Shown piece after piece: positions 22,723 to 32,699 of a stretch of 64,000 bases of DNA. A program made the translations under genes and the position numbers. The notes under the pieces are model-generated. The model was not told the DNA's origin. It made no database searches and saw nothing but the letters and a program-made list of their open reading frames with translations. Within the stretch, counting starts at the first letter, position 1. Every line of letters starts with the position of its first letter. Source of the DNA: Diogma glabrata (taxonomy: Eukaryota; Arthropoda; Insecta; Diptera; Cylindrotomidae); assembly GCA_963693315.1 (NCBI GenBank), contig OY856188.1:252937905-253001904 (forward strand), in the 5' to 3' direction.

Positions 22723-23722
22723 TTAATTTTTTCTAATATACTGCGAGGTAAAAGAAGATGTCGCCCAAAGCCCAAAGAGGCAACCATATACTTTGGAACG
22801 AACGCTTACTACATGATATTTCCAGTCTAATTTAGTGCCAAGAATTATACCAAGATTCCGTGCATATTCGGAATACTTAATTATTTCATCACTAAGACGA
22901 ACTAGCGGTGCATTAGCTCTATGGTATTTATTGTTAGATAAGCTAAAGAGAAGTGAAACGGTTTTTACACATTTCAGCATTAATTCATTTCACTTAGTCC
23001 ACTGCAGTATACTATAATGATCTAGATTTATTTTTGATACTATACTGGATATATTATTTGCAAATCCATCGGTATAAATTTGCACATCATCAGGATAAAG
23101 ATGCACATAACAATATTTGAGCACATACGGCAGATCGTTGATGAATATAGCAAAGGGTGACGGTTCTAGTACAGATCCTTGAGGAACACCACCAGACAAC
23201 ATCAGAACAAATACTATCCAAAACTACCCATTGAATACGCTGCTGAAGATATGATGAAATCAATATTAAAGCACTCGATGAAAATTTGAAATATTTCAGA
23301 AATTTATCTAACAAAATTTTATGATCAACAAGATCAAATGCCTTGGAGAAGTCTAACAATATTAACACAAATACCTTTTTTTTATCTAGAGAATTCCTTA
23401 TATCATCCGAGTTCCGACATCCGTTACTTTAAGAAGTTTCGGTACTAAAATCCTTACGAAAACCGGACTAAATTTTAAACATAAGTTTGAATTCGTTTAG
23501 ATGGAAATCAATCTGTTTATGAACAATAGTTTCAAAAGCTTTTGAGAGCGCGGATAAAATACTAATTGGTCTGAGATCTTTAAAACATTTTACGTTAGAC
23601 TTTTTCGGAATAGGGATAGTTTTAGCTATTTTCGATTTGGTGGGAAACTGAGAACTCATAAGGATGAAATTGAACAAATGAGTAATGAAAGGGGCTATAC
23701 TTAGAAGAATAAGTTTTGGGAA
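22723..23722 (-). pseudogene. Jockey/CR1-like reverse transcriptase pseudogene
   Basis: Reading from 23722 downward: LLSIAPFITHLFNFILMSSQ, IAKTIPIPKKSNVKCFKDLR, PISILSALSKAFETIVHKQI (fingers), then LLDFSKAFDLVDHKILLDKF with the first catalytic Asp. After a frame change comes SGGVPQGSVLEPSPFAIFIN, then YPDDVQIYTDG, a variant of the catalytic YADD box with Pro in place of Ala. Near the end are SLLFSLSNNKY, ARNLGIILGTKLDWKYHV and LFGLWATSSFTSQYIRKN (thumb). These are the core blocks of a non-LTR reverse transcriptase in correct order over about 1 kb. Several frameshifts and a stop between the fingers and palm inactivate it. The endonuclease and the C-terminus are absent. I infer a different family from the MEYCSHIWGG group because the thumb differs. 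Confidence 0.88.
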
Positions 23723-24013
23723 TTATTTACAATTTAAGGATATTTTTCCATATAAAAATGACAAAAATGTGTCATATGTCCTCGATTATAATGATATAAT
23801 CAATATGAGCGAAATTCCAAAGCGAGAAACGGCTCATTCAGATCTTATGAATTTACACAAAAATGCTGAAGCTTTTATAGAATGAGAAAAAATTATTTAA
23901 AAATTGAATTTTTTTTTCAGTTTTATTATGTTTTTTGGTCTAAAACTTTCAGAAACACGTACAGGCGGCAGGTTCAACAAACTTGTTTTTAAATTTGAAA
24001 TTAATCCCATACT

Positions 24014-24245
24014 TTTTTTCAATAAAGAGTGTTGTGTATTAGGAACTACAAAATGCGTCACAACAACACATAGATACCTTTTAAGGCCTAGGTCCCACAA
24101 CAACATGCTTCTTGAGGTGTTATAAAATTCAATCCAGCACAACGTTCATATCTCAAGTTAAATAAAAGTGTGTAAAAATATGAGAATTCCACTTCAAACT
24201 ATTTTCAATTTCAACCCCTAAAAGTCTAATAGATTATTTTTCAGC
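24014..24245 (-). pseudogene. Non-LTR retrotransposon 3' end, internally deleted, with A-rich tail
   Basis: On the minus strand, 24240-24175 gives RLLGVEIENSLKWNSHIF, which matches the 32-kb fragment (LLGVEIENNMKWNSHIF). After a deletion it continues with the family 3' end: QHL-like KKHVVVGPRP, a stop, then an untranslated tail ending in acacaacactctttattg and an A-run. The 5' part of probably the same copy lies at 27.63-27.72 kb, on the other side of the CACTCAAAAAAA element. Confidence 0.7.
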
Positions 24246-25070
24246 TAGATCAATTGAATCAAACTGTACACTCAAAAAAATATTGCCGGTAAGATTTACA
24301 AAATCGTTTTGTAAAAGTGCTAACAAAATATTTTTGTGAATTTACCAAAAAATCCTAAACTTTATACAAAATTTTGTATACTTTTTTAAATTTGAAAAAC
24401 ATTTGTAAACTTACCAATTGTTTTTGTGATCTGGATTAAAAAAGTACAAAATCATAAATATTTTTAATTACAACTTTTTTTTATTGTTGTAACAAAAATA
24501 TTGTTCAGATTATGTTGATTTTTTTAAATTTTAAATCATAAATCGTGTATCCATAACCAAATAATTATCAATTGCACAAAATTTTCTAAAATTTTGTAAC
24601 CAGAAAAATGACATTCTACAATTTTTGTTGTAAAACTTAATACGAATATTGAAGATTTTTTTTAAACTTTACAAAGAAACTTATATGCAATTTAAAAAAC
24701 CAACAACTATTTTACAAAAAAAAAATTTTTTTACAAACACTTTTATAAAATTTTATAAATTGAAATCATAACAAAAATTGGTATTAAACATTTTCAGTTT
24801 CAATCTGGTTGTCTAAGTAAAAAAGTAAATTTTTTAAAATTGTGATAATTTAATAAATAAATAAATAGTGGTAGTGATAATAAATAGTGGTAGTGATACA
24901 GTTTGCACACATTAACCTAGTTTGCACAGTATTAACATCAACGTTGTTTTAAATAACACTTTTGATGGTTAATACATGATAATTAACATTATGATGCAAA
25001 TAATAGTTTGAATTATGGACTTCGTTCAATTTTGGTGGACAATAATAAAGTAATAAAAATTAATCAAAAT

Positions 25071-26751
25071 ATGGCGAATGGCATAAAGGGACAACTGGCG
25101 AACTGTATAATAAATCAGTTCCTTACTGAATGTATGGTAAGTTATTATTAACTTAGAGTGTACATAGCTATCTTTAAATATATGGAATGTTTTACCTTAC
25201 ATGTATCAAGGCTGTGTTCAAAATTCTATGAAACGTACAAAATTGGTTTACGGTGCAAATATAAGCTAAGATTATAGAGTTTCTTAAACTGTTTAATTGT
25301 TTTACTTGTAAAATTCATTGCATCTTTTAATAGAAACCATTTTTTTATGTATATTTGCTTGCTAAATATACGAATATAATCTTTTTTTTTAGTTAAAAGC
25401 TACTTTTGTGTCCGTAATATCCAATAACTTTCCAAAAAACTGTGTTTTGTAATAACGAACACACAAAGGTTAATTTTGTTTTCTGAAAACGTATAACCGG
25501 TCACATATAATCTATCTCTAAATTAAAATTTTCACATGTCGTCCCTAGACCCCAACATATACAAAAACTCCCAAAAAGTATTTGCTTTTTATAACGGACA
25601 CCCCATTTATCGTTGAAGTGTTTAAAAGAAACCTTATTTCGATGCACTTTGGTTTGCTGAGTACGAACCTAACCATACCTTGTACTAAAAATTCCACTTT
25701 TCGATCTTGAACCCTAGAAAACTATTAAAAACTGTATTTTGAGTTTCAAGATCACCAAATGTATAACGAAATTTGAAATTTTTTTAACTGATTATATAAA
25801 AAGTAAGGGTATGTTCGTGTTCAGCAAGCAAAGATACATCAGAAAAAGGTTTAAATTAAATGATCTAATGATTTAACAAGTCACGGGGATGTTTAATCCA
25901 CAAAGATTTAAAAACAGCGTTTATCAACACCTCAGAACGTGTGTTGTTGTGGAACCTAGGTCTTAAAACGTATCTACGTGTTGCTATAACACATATTGTA
26001 ATTCCTTTACACAACAACAAAAAAATAACATCACTATTCTCAGACGTTCAGGCGGTTGATTTGCAGCCGCCTTATTGGTCCGCCATTGTAATTTTAAGGA
26101 AAATGGAACACAGTTTATGAAACTCTCTAATCTTAGCTTCAATTTGAGCCATGAACAAACTTTCAACGACTAATAGAATTTTGAGCCCAGCCTTGATCCA
26201 TGTGACGTGGAACATTCCACACATAGGTCAAAATCACGAATTTTGACCATAAATTCCGTTCCTTTAACACAAATTTGTTGATTTGTTTTAACTATTTTTT
26301 ACAGTGGAAGAGAAAATAAAAAACAACATTTCATATAGAAGAAAATAGCGAGTGGTTCTTCCTTTAGGCTAGGGGTAATTTTAAAAACCTCAAATATACA
26401 AATTGGTAAATATAAACATGCAGCATGTAAGTTTGGTGAAAAAGTTGATAATTATTTATTTTTTAAATTTGTTTACAGACCGAAAAAGATTTAAAATGGC
26501 AAAGTAAGATGAAAACTAAGAATCTTCCACGATTTTTAGAAAAAATTAAACCTATGCTCCAAGAAAAAGTAAAACCATTGAGTGACGTTGCAATTTTCTC
26601 AATATTACAGCAAAATGATAATCTGCAATATTCTTTCAAGTAATACATTATGTTAATATCACATGAAGTGACAAAAGAAAATGGTAAAGACATGTATCCA
26701 TATGATTTAGTGTGTCGGATGCCCATAAACGTTTCCTTGTTCTTTGAGTAA
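25071..26751 (+). CDS. Unrecognised two-exon reading frame inside the CACTCAAAAAAA element
   Basis: Exon 1 (25071-25136) gives MANGIKGQLANCIINQFLTE then CM, directly followed by a consensus donor gtaagt. A matching acceptor, tttgtttacag, ends at 26478 and opens TEKDLKWQSKMKTKNLPRFL, EKIKPMLQEKVKPLSDVAIF, SILQQNDNLQYSFK, in phase 0. A TAA at 26641 ends the frame, but the same frame stays open for 36 more codons (YIMLISHEVTKENGKDMYPY, DLVCRMPINVSLFFE) to a TAA at 26749, suggesting a nonsense mutation in a longer protein. The sequence is charged and soluble-looking, with no metal-binding or DDE motif visible. I do not recognise the family and infer no function. The 1.3-kb intron now carries a non-LTR insertion. 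It could also be a chance pair of open stretches. Confidence 0.35.
25840..26030 (+). pseudogene. 5'-truncated 3' end of a Jockey-like non-LTR retrotransposon
   Basis: The plus-strand frame reads VTGMFNPQRFKNSVYQHLRT then CVVVEPRS and a stop, followed by about 70 bp of untranslated sequence (aaacgtatctacgtgttgct..., ttacacaacaacaaaaaaat) that ends in an A-rich tail. The last residues match the C-terminus of the copy at 30.8 kb (GGFNPQRF-KNVHQHLRM). It lies within the CACTCAAAAAAA element and is in the opposite orientation to the copies at 24.0, 30.8 and 47.2 kb. Confidence 0.7.
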
Positions 26752-26933
26752 CTGCTGATGAATTAGAGGAGAAACTGCGATTATAATTAAGTAAATGAAG
26801 ATCCATTCAACAAAATGAATAGGCTTCTAAAATATTGTAAAAAATTTTGACTATAAATTATTTACAAAATATAACAAATATATGCAAAAAATGTGTTTTA
26901 TTTATTAACGGAGTTCGCATATGACATATGTGC

Positions 26934-27170
<237 letters not shown>

Positions 27171-27629
27171 TATACATATATATTACAAAAACATGTTATA
27201 AAATCCAGAAATGCTTTTTGTTAATGCTATAAAATGGTTTGTTCTTTTTCTAAAACTTTTGTGGAAACAATTTAATAAATTGTATAAATTTCACAATATC
27301 TCTGATAAACTAAAATTTTTAATTTGAGGATTTTACAAATATTTATTAAACAAAAAAATGTTTCTATCATTTTCATAATTTAATTTATAAACCTTACAAT
27401 CTTTTGTTGGATGTTAATCAGAGAATTTGTAGTGTTTATAAATAATTTTTTTCACAATGACAATATTAATTGTAAAAATGTAAATTTTACAAAAATTTTT
27501 GTGTGTTGTATATTTATAAAAAAATTGTAAAATGTATGTAGAATTTTATTAGTTTCACTTGGTTTTTTTTTTGAGTGTAATGGAAATGGATGGGGTGCTC
27601 TAGTATAGTATCTCAATTTGCACATAAAA

Positions 27630-27715
27630 TTGTAATGTCAAACCTTGTCAAATGCATTTGAAATATCAAGAGCAACTTCAAAAGTTTCGCAATGGTTATC
27701 AAAGGTTCGTATGTA
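27630..27715 (-). pseudogene. Non-LTR reverse transcriptase fragment (catalytic Asp block)
   Basis: The minus-strand frame reads RTFDNHCETFEVALDISNAF then DKV and a stop, matching the 'v-LDisKAFDkVwH' block that carries the first catalytic Asp of reverse transcriptase. It lies directly outside the right end of the CACTCAAAAAAA element. The expected downstream part of the element is found beyond its left end (24.01-24.25 kb), which indicates that the transposon landed in this copy. Confidence 0.65.
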
Positions 27716-28279
27716 TGTGTTTTGAGGTAAAATTTCAAAGCTAGAATAAAGTTTCAAAACCATAACATCCGGCCAAAATCCACTTGTCTACTGATCGCAA
27801 CGGCCGGATCGATATCGATCGTTCTGGATCGATATTAATTTAATGTTGGAAATAGGTTTGAAATAGGAGGAAATAGCCCAAACCTTAATAAAACTAGTAT
27901 ATCTTCTACTTCAAAAATCCGGCCTGTGTTCCTTATATAATGGGCTACGCCACACTTTGCATAACGGAATCGGTTTAACCCAAATTGATTGGTTTTCGTG
28001 GTTTTGACTCCATCAGAGACTTTGTATTTAATCAAGACGATACGTAAAACCAAACTAAACCAATCAATCCAACGGATTATTTTCAAGTCCATTCAGTATT
28101 GAGTTTAAGGTAAACAAAGAAAAAACTCTTCTTGTTCCGCATCAAAAACTAATGCTGAATTATACCGGATAATTCGGTATCGATTTTAAAACACTAAGGA
28201 CTAAGTTTTAGCGGCATTTTGGTATATACTATATACTGGTCTTCCGGTATACCATATATACCGGTATACCGGTATTGCA

Positions 28280-28405
28280 TTCTAAGCCTTGGTGGCGTAA
28301 TTGATAGCGTGTCTATGGATTCGAACATGGCACAAAACTTATATTTAATGTTTCTGAATTTTCAGAAACATTTCTCAGAACCAAAGAAAATTGGACGTAC
28401 AAAAA
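28280..28405 (+). repeat. tRNA-like SINE fragment, copy 1
   Basis: The segment aagccttggtggcgtaattg then atagcgtgtctatggattcg and aac resembles the 5' half of a tRNA followed by a box-B-like TTCGAA. The copy at 46.46 kb has the same arrangement (ctcagtggcgtaaacgatag, tgtgtttggctgag, aattcgaac). Box A and box B are both imperfect and no cloverleaf was verified. It is preceded by palindromic ggtataccgg words at 28220-28275. Confidence 0.45.
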
Positions 28406-28409
28406 TTAT

Positions 28410-30800
28410 AATATAAGACACAATGACACATGCATTCTTTTCTAGTGCTATAATAAACAATAAATAATTTTATCATATTTTTAAACATATTCTTGCAAAA
28501 AATTTAAACAAAAGCTTTAACAGTGACAAAATTTTAAAATTAATTAAACGAGGTTAGTATTGAAAACAAAAATCTTATCAGTTCCCATTTGTTAATTTTA
28601 ATGAACAAGTTTATATTTCATAATAACGGTAAATCTAAGATCACAAACATTAGTTGTTATAAGCAGTTTAACAATAATAGAAAAAACTAAACCATATGTT
28701 TTGTAATGTTTGAAAAAAACTTAAAAAACGTGATATATTTATTCTAGTGACATACTAAAATGAAAATGTTGAACTTGAATAGGAATAATTAAACCATTGT
28801 TTTCAAACTATGTGTTTTACTTTAAAATAGGAATAATAAAATAATTAATTCTATTATTACTTTATTTGTAAGTGTCATTTTCATTTTCTATATAATTTCA
28901 TGATCGTCTATTTCGCTTAAAAAAGAAATACAAACAGATCGATGGTACTGCTCTATGCTCATATATTACACCGATGATCTCATTAATTCAACAATTAACC
29001 AAATGAAAAATAAAAACATATTGAAATAAAAAACATGATATTTTTTTTTTCTTTTACTTTCATTCACTTAGGCTTATAAGTTTAGATTGTAGCTTTTCTG
29101 GTTGATTTTTTATTGAACTCCTAGACATAAGTATACAAACTTGAGAATGTGCACCAAATTATGTCTGAAACGATTAATTTCTTTAAAAATTCATATTTGC
29201 ATAATCTTGAGTGAAAAATTAAATTTTTTTAGCCGGTTGGGAATTATTTTAATTTATTCTGAACAACATTAAATGCATCCGGATTGATCATCAGAATCAT
29301 ATATTATATTTTTTTATGATACGTTTAGTTGTTAATAGCTTACATGGAAATAGTAAAATTATCAATCTACTAGAGTCGTTTGTAAAAAAACAGTCGTCTA
29401 GACCAGTGATAATGATCGTGATTTTTCGATAACTGACAAATTTTTATTCATTCAAGCGATTTGAGTTGATTTTTTCGGCATCTTTTTTTTCAAGTTTACG
29501 GATTAGAATATTTTCAAGGACGGATTTAGAAAGAAAAAATGCAATGAAGATGCTTTGTTAAATAAAATTTCTCAAAACGATTTTCAAACGTTTTAATAAT
29601 GGCTTATGTGTTGCAAGTTTATTTATAGATTTTGTGAAGGTTGGTAGATTGATATCGAGTTACTTTTACAAAATTGGATATCATTGAGATTCAAGGTATC
29701 TGCATTGCTGTCGTACTCTCTATTCAATTTGATTCATAATCAAATAATATGTTTTTTTAATATCTGGTCTAACGCTATCAGTTTTGAAAATCTATGCGCT
29801 AAAGATTATATAAAATTAAGTGCAACGAAAATTTTTAAATATCTTCAGTTATTGTTAAATCAATAAGTTGGAAATAAGTTGGAAATAGTTAAAATATTCA
29901 ATAACACATAGTATGTGATAATAAAAATTTTTAATTGCAATAAATTATGTATATTCGTAGGCTGTTTGATTTCAAGGTTTTATATTAGGAACACTTAAAA
30001 ATTTGATTCATAATGGTATGCGTTATTGCAAAGATACTATTAAATTGATGAATAAAAATTCCAGTTAATTAATTATTGATTTATTTTCAACATACAGTGC
30101 AAAATAAAATTTGCACAAATAATTTTGGTTTTATCAGATCGGGTTAAAATTGATTTTTGGCATTATGAAAGACTTCACATGAGATGCTTTCTGTGTATGA
30201 CAAAGATGAAAATAAAACTCTCGTGTCACATCATGTGATACATTTTACTTTGGTAAACATTTACTTAATTAAAATTAATGCCTTATCATACTCTTTCGAA
30301 ACAATAAATATATTGGTTAATAGTATTGGTTTGTGAGCCAACAACTCATCATCTGATTATGGTAAATGGTAGGCGGTGGGTTCTATGCAATATTTTAAAA
30401 TGTTTTTTTGGATTATTAGATGGTTAATCTCACTTTCATTTATTATTCTGGTCAATCAACCAATTTTTAAAATTTTCTCAGATAATTGTTTTGTTGCGTT
30501 ACACAAGCTGTAATACTGGTTTCTATACATAAATAATAAAAATTTGTTTACATAAAAAATTGGTTTCGTCATAAAACGATTGTTTGAATGATTAAATTTA
30601 TTGTTTGATTGTTTAAATTTATAAAAAGTAGACTGGTGGTCTGTAGTTGTAGAAGGCCACATTTTCTCGTTTGACTAGAATTATATATTGAGATGATCTG
30701 GGGAAATGGTAAATGAAATGATTTGTGTGTGACCAATGTATATTAAAAGGAAACAAAATATAGGAAATACTCGCTATAACAACGATGCTCAATTTGTTCA
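28410..30800. other. AT-rich interval without supported genes
   Basis: No protein motif, RNA gene or repeat copy was recognised. Short open frames such as 29684-29866 and 30456-30662 show no family features. Confidence 0.45.
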
Positions 30801-30810
30801 AGGACAATAT

Positions 30811-31015
30811 TTTTTTTTTAAATAAAAAGTGTTGTGTTATAGGGTTTAGAATATGTGTCACAACAACACATAAATACCTTTTAAGACCTAGGTCCCACAA
30901 CAACTGGCATTCTAAGGTGTTGATGAACATTTTTTTAAAACCTCTGCGGATTGAAGCCACCTGAGACTATGGATTCCGGCAAACTATTCCATTTGTATGC
31001 AGTTCGGACAAAGAA
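30811..31015 (-). pseudogene. 3' end of a Jockey-like non-LTR retrotransposon with A tail
   Basis: This is the most informative copy of the family 3' end. The minus-strand frame reads FFVRTAYKWNSLPESIVSGG then FNPQRF, a stop in place of Lys, KNVHQHLRMPVVVGPRS and a stop. It is followed by about 75 bp of untranslated sequence and then tttatttaaaaaaaaa on the sense strand. 'F-RTa--WNSLP--iv' followed by 'FK-NV-hHL' is the usual C-terminal signature of Jockey-like elements. It shows that the short repeat recurring at 5.2, 24.0, 25.9, 47.2 and 52.6 kb is the tail of a retrotransposon and not a SINE. Confidence 0.8.
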
Positions 31016-31794
31016 GTGAGAGAATAAGTATGTGAGAAAATAAGTAGAAAATTAATTAATAAAGTGTAAAATGCTTTTACTAAAAGATGTTCGTTGTATT
31101 ATTTGTTTTAAATTATTTTGTTGAATGCTGAAGGTGTCGTAAATACCATCAAGCAGAAAAACACACGGAAAATTGGATTTAATAAAGATTACAGGTGATA
31201 TTTAAAACGGTAGTCCAATTCAGTTAACGAATACAAAATAAACAAAATTGATAATTGAACATGTCATAAGAAAATAATTTACCACTCAAGTGTGATCAGT
31301 GTTTTAAGAATGATATTTAATGAGCAAACGTCAATCAATGATATTGAAAAATGTTTTAAAAATATTTGCACAAATTTGAAATTTTCAAAAAGGAACAAGA
31401 AAATATGGAAAAGATATTAGAATCAATATCTGAGATAGATATAAATTGAAATGATACAAAGGAGACAAAAATTAATGGAGAAATAACACCTGATGTAAGC
31501 TTATAGGAAAACTATCAGTGGTGGGCACTCATTAACAATCACCCTTGCTAGAACTCTAAAAATCCTTCGTGTTCTAATATTAACTGTGATTTTATGTTCC
31601 AGCAGATACCGTACCTTTGATCTTTTAGAACACACTGGTTTACAAGAAAAATCTCCCTAAATAAAACCCTACTTTTCCTATAGACTTTGAACTGCTGAAC
31701 ACGAATATCAAAACAAACAAATTTAATATATTAATGAAACAAGTGCATAGTAAAGATACTAACAAACATTTTGAGCTATTTTTGTAAAAATCCA

Positions 31795-32197
31795 TCAAGG
31801 ATTATGGAAGTTATACTCGAAAAAAGTTGAAAAAAAATTAAAAATTTACGTTTTTTAAATATTTTCTATATTCAACGTCATAAATTTTGAACAAACATTG
31901 ATTGTAAATTTTTTTAATTTCTTGGAGCCTACAGTTGATTCATTATCCTTCAACTAATTTTGGTGCAGGTTGCACCAAGTTATTCAGGTTATCCCAAAAA
32001 AAGTCAACCTGCACCAAAATTCGTGTTTTTTAACTTAAAAGAAAGGCAATTGAATTTACCACGGTCTCCAAGAAATTAAAAAAAATTACAATCATTAGTT
32101 GTTCAAAATTTATGGAGTTGAAAATGAAATTTTTAAACGTAAAGTTTTGATTTTTTTCAACTTTTTTCGAATGTAACTTTCAGAGCCCCTGATGAAT
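31795..32197. mobile_element. Foldback MITE, about 400 bp with 140-150-bp inverted arms
   Basis: The left arm begins catcaaggattatggaagtt then atactcgaaaaaagttgaaa; the right arm ends ttcaacttttttcgaatgta then actttcagagcccctgatg, the reverse complement with some mismatches. Arms continue through cataaattttgaacaa / ttgttcaaaatttatg and aatttcttggag / ctccaagaaatt. The centre has its own short inverted pair (tttggtgcaggttg and caacctgcaccaaa). No coding capacity. Its right end abuts a reverse transcriptase fragment at 32196, suggesting insertion into that copy. Confidence 0.8.
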
Positions 32198-32690
32198 TGT
32201 TACATTTCTTCTGTGCTGCAAAGAATCAAGACCGTTAGTAAGTCTTGAGTTACCAATGAGTATAATAGCTCTAAGTTGTACAGAATCAAGGCAATTTAGA
32301 CTACTCAAGTAAGCTCCACCCCATATGTGAGAACAGTATTCCATGCAGGGACGTATAAAAGATTTATAAACTAAACGAAGCTGTTCGCTATTGAAAAACT
32401 TACGACATCGCCCTAAAAATCCTAATTGTTGAACAGCATTCTTAGCCAGATTAAAAATATGAGAATTCCACTTCATATTATTTTCAATCTCAACTCCTAG
32501 AAGTGTGACAGACTCATTCTCTAAAATATTTTTGGGGCCAAACGTTAATGGAAAAGGATTAGGTGTTGTTATTCTAGAAAAATGACAAACCTGTGTTTGG
32601 TTGTATTAAATTCAACACTGTTAGCAATACCCCAATCCATAATTGTTTTAAGATCAGAAAGTTAAAAATTTTTTTTATAAATGTTTTAAG
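32196..32690 (-). pseudogene. Jockey-like reverse transcriptase fragment, thumb to C-terminus
   Basis: On the minus strand: MDWGIANSVEFNTTKT (a frameshift follows), FPLTFGPKNILENESVTLLG, VEIENNMKWNSHIFNLAKNA, VQQLGFLGRCRKFFNSEQLR, LVYKSFIRPCMEYCSHIWGG, AYLSSLNCLDSVQLRAIILI, GNSRLTNGLDSLQHRRNVTI. This covers the segment after the YADD box ('N--KT-', 'lLGv-i-----W--Hi') and the C-terminal 'IRP-meYcShiWGgA' domain of Jockey-like elements. Upstream palm motifs are absent. The frame ends where the foldback MITE begins. It is the same family as 21.63-22.10 kb and, by the shared LLGVEIEN block, 24.0 kb. Confidence 0.85.
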
Positions 32691-32699
32691 ATCACACTA

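Noticed and set aside
23685..23885. 66-codon plus-strand open frame ending KNAEAFIE
   Set aside because: Its first part is antisense to the reverse transcriptase fingers at 23.7 kb; the remainder has no recognisable domain.
24014..24125. A-tailed repeat of about 100 bp considered as a SINE
   Set aside because: The longer copy at 30.8 kb shows it is the C-terminus and 3' UTR of a non-LTR retrotransposon.
28280..28405. Possible functional tRNA gene
   Set aside because: The box-B region is degraded and no acceptor stem pairing was found; kept only as a SINE fragment.
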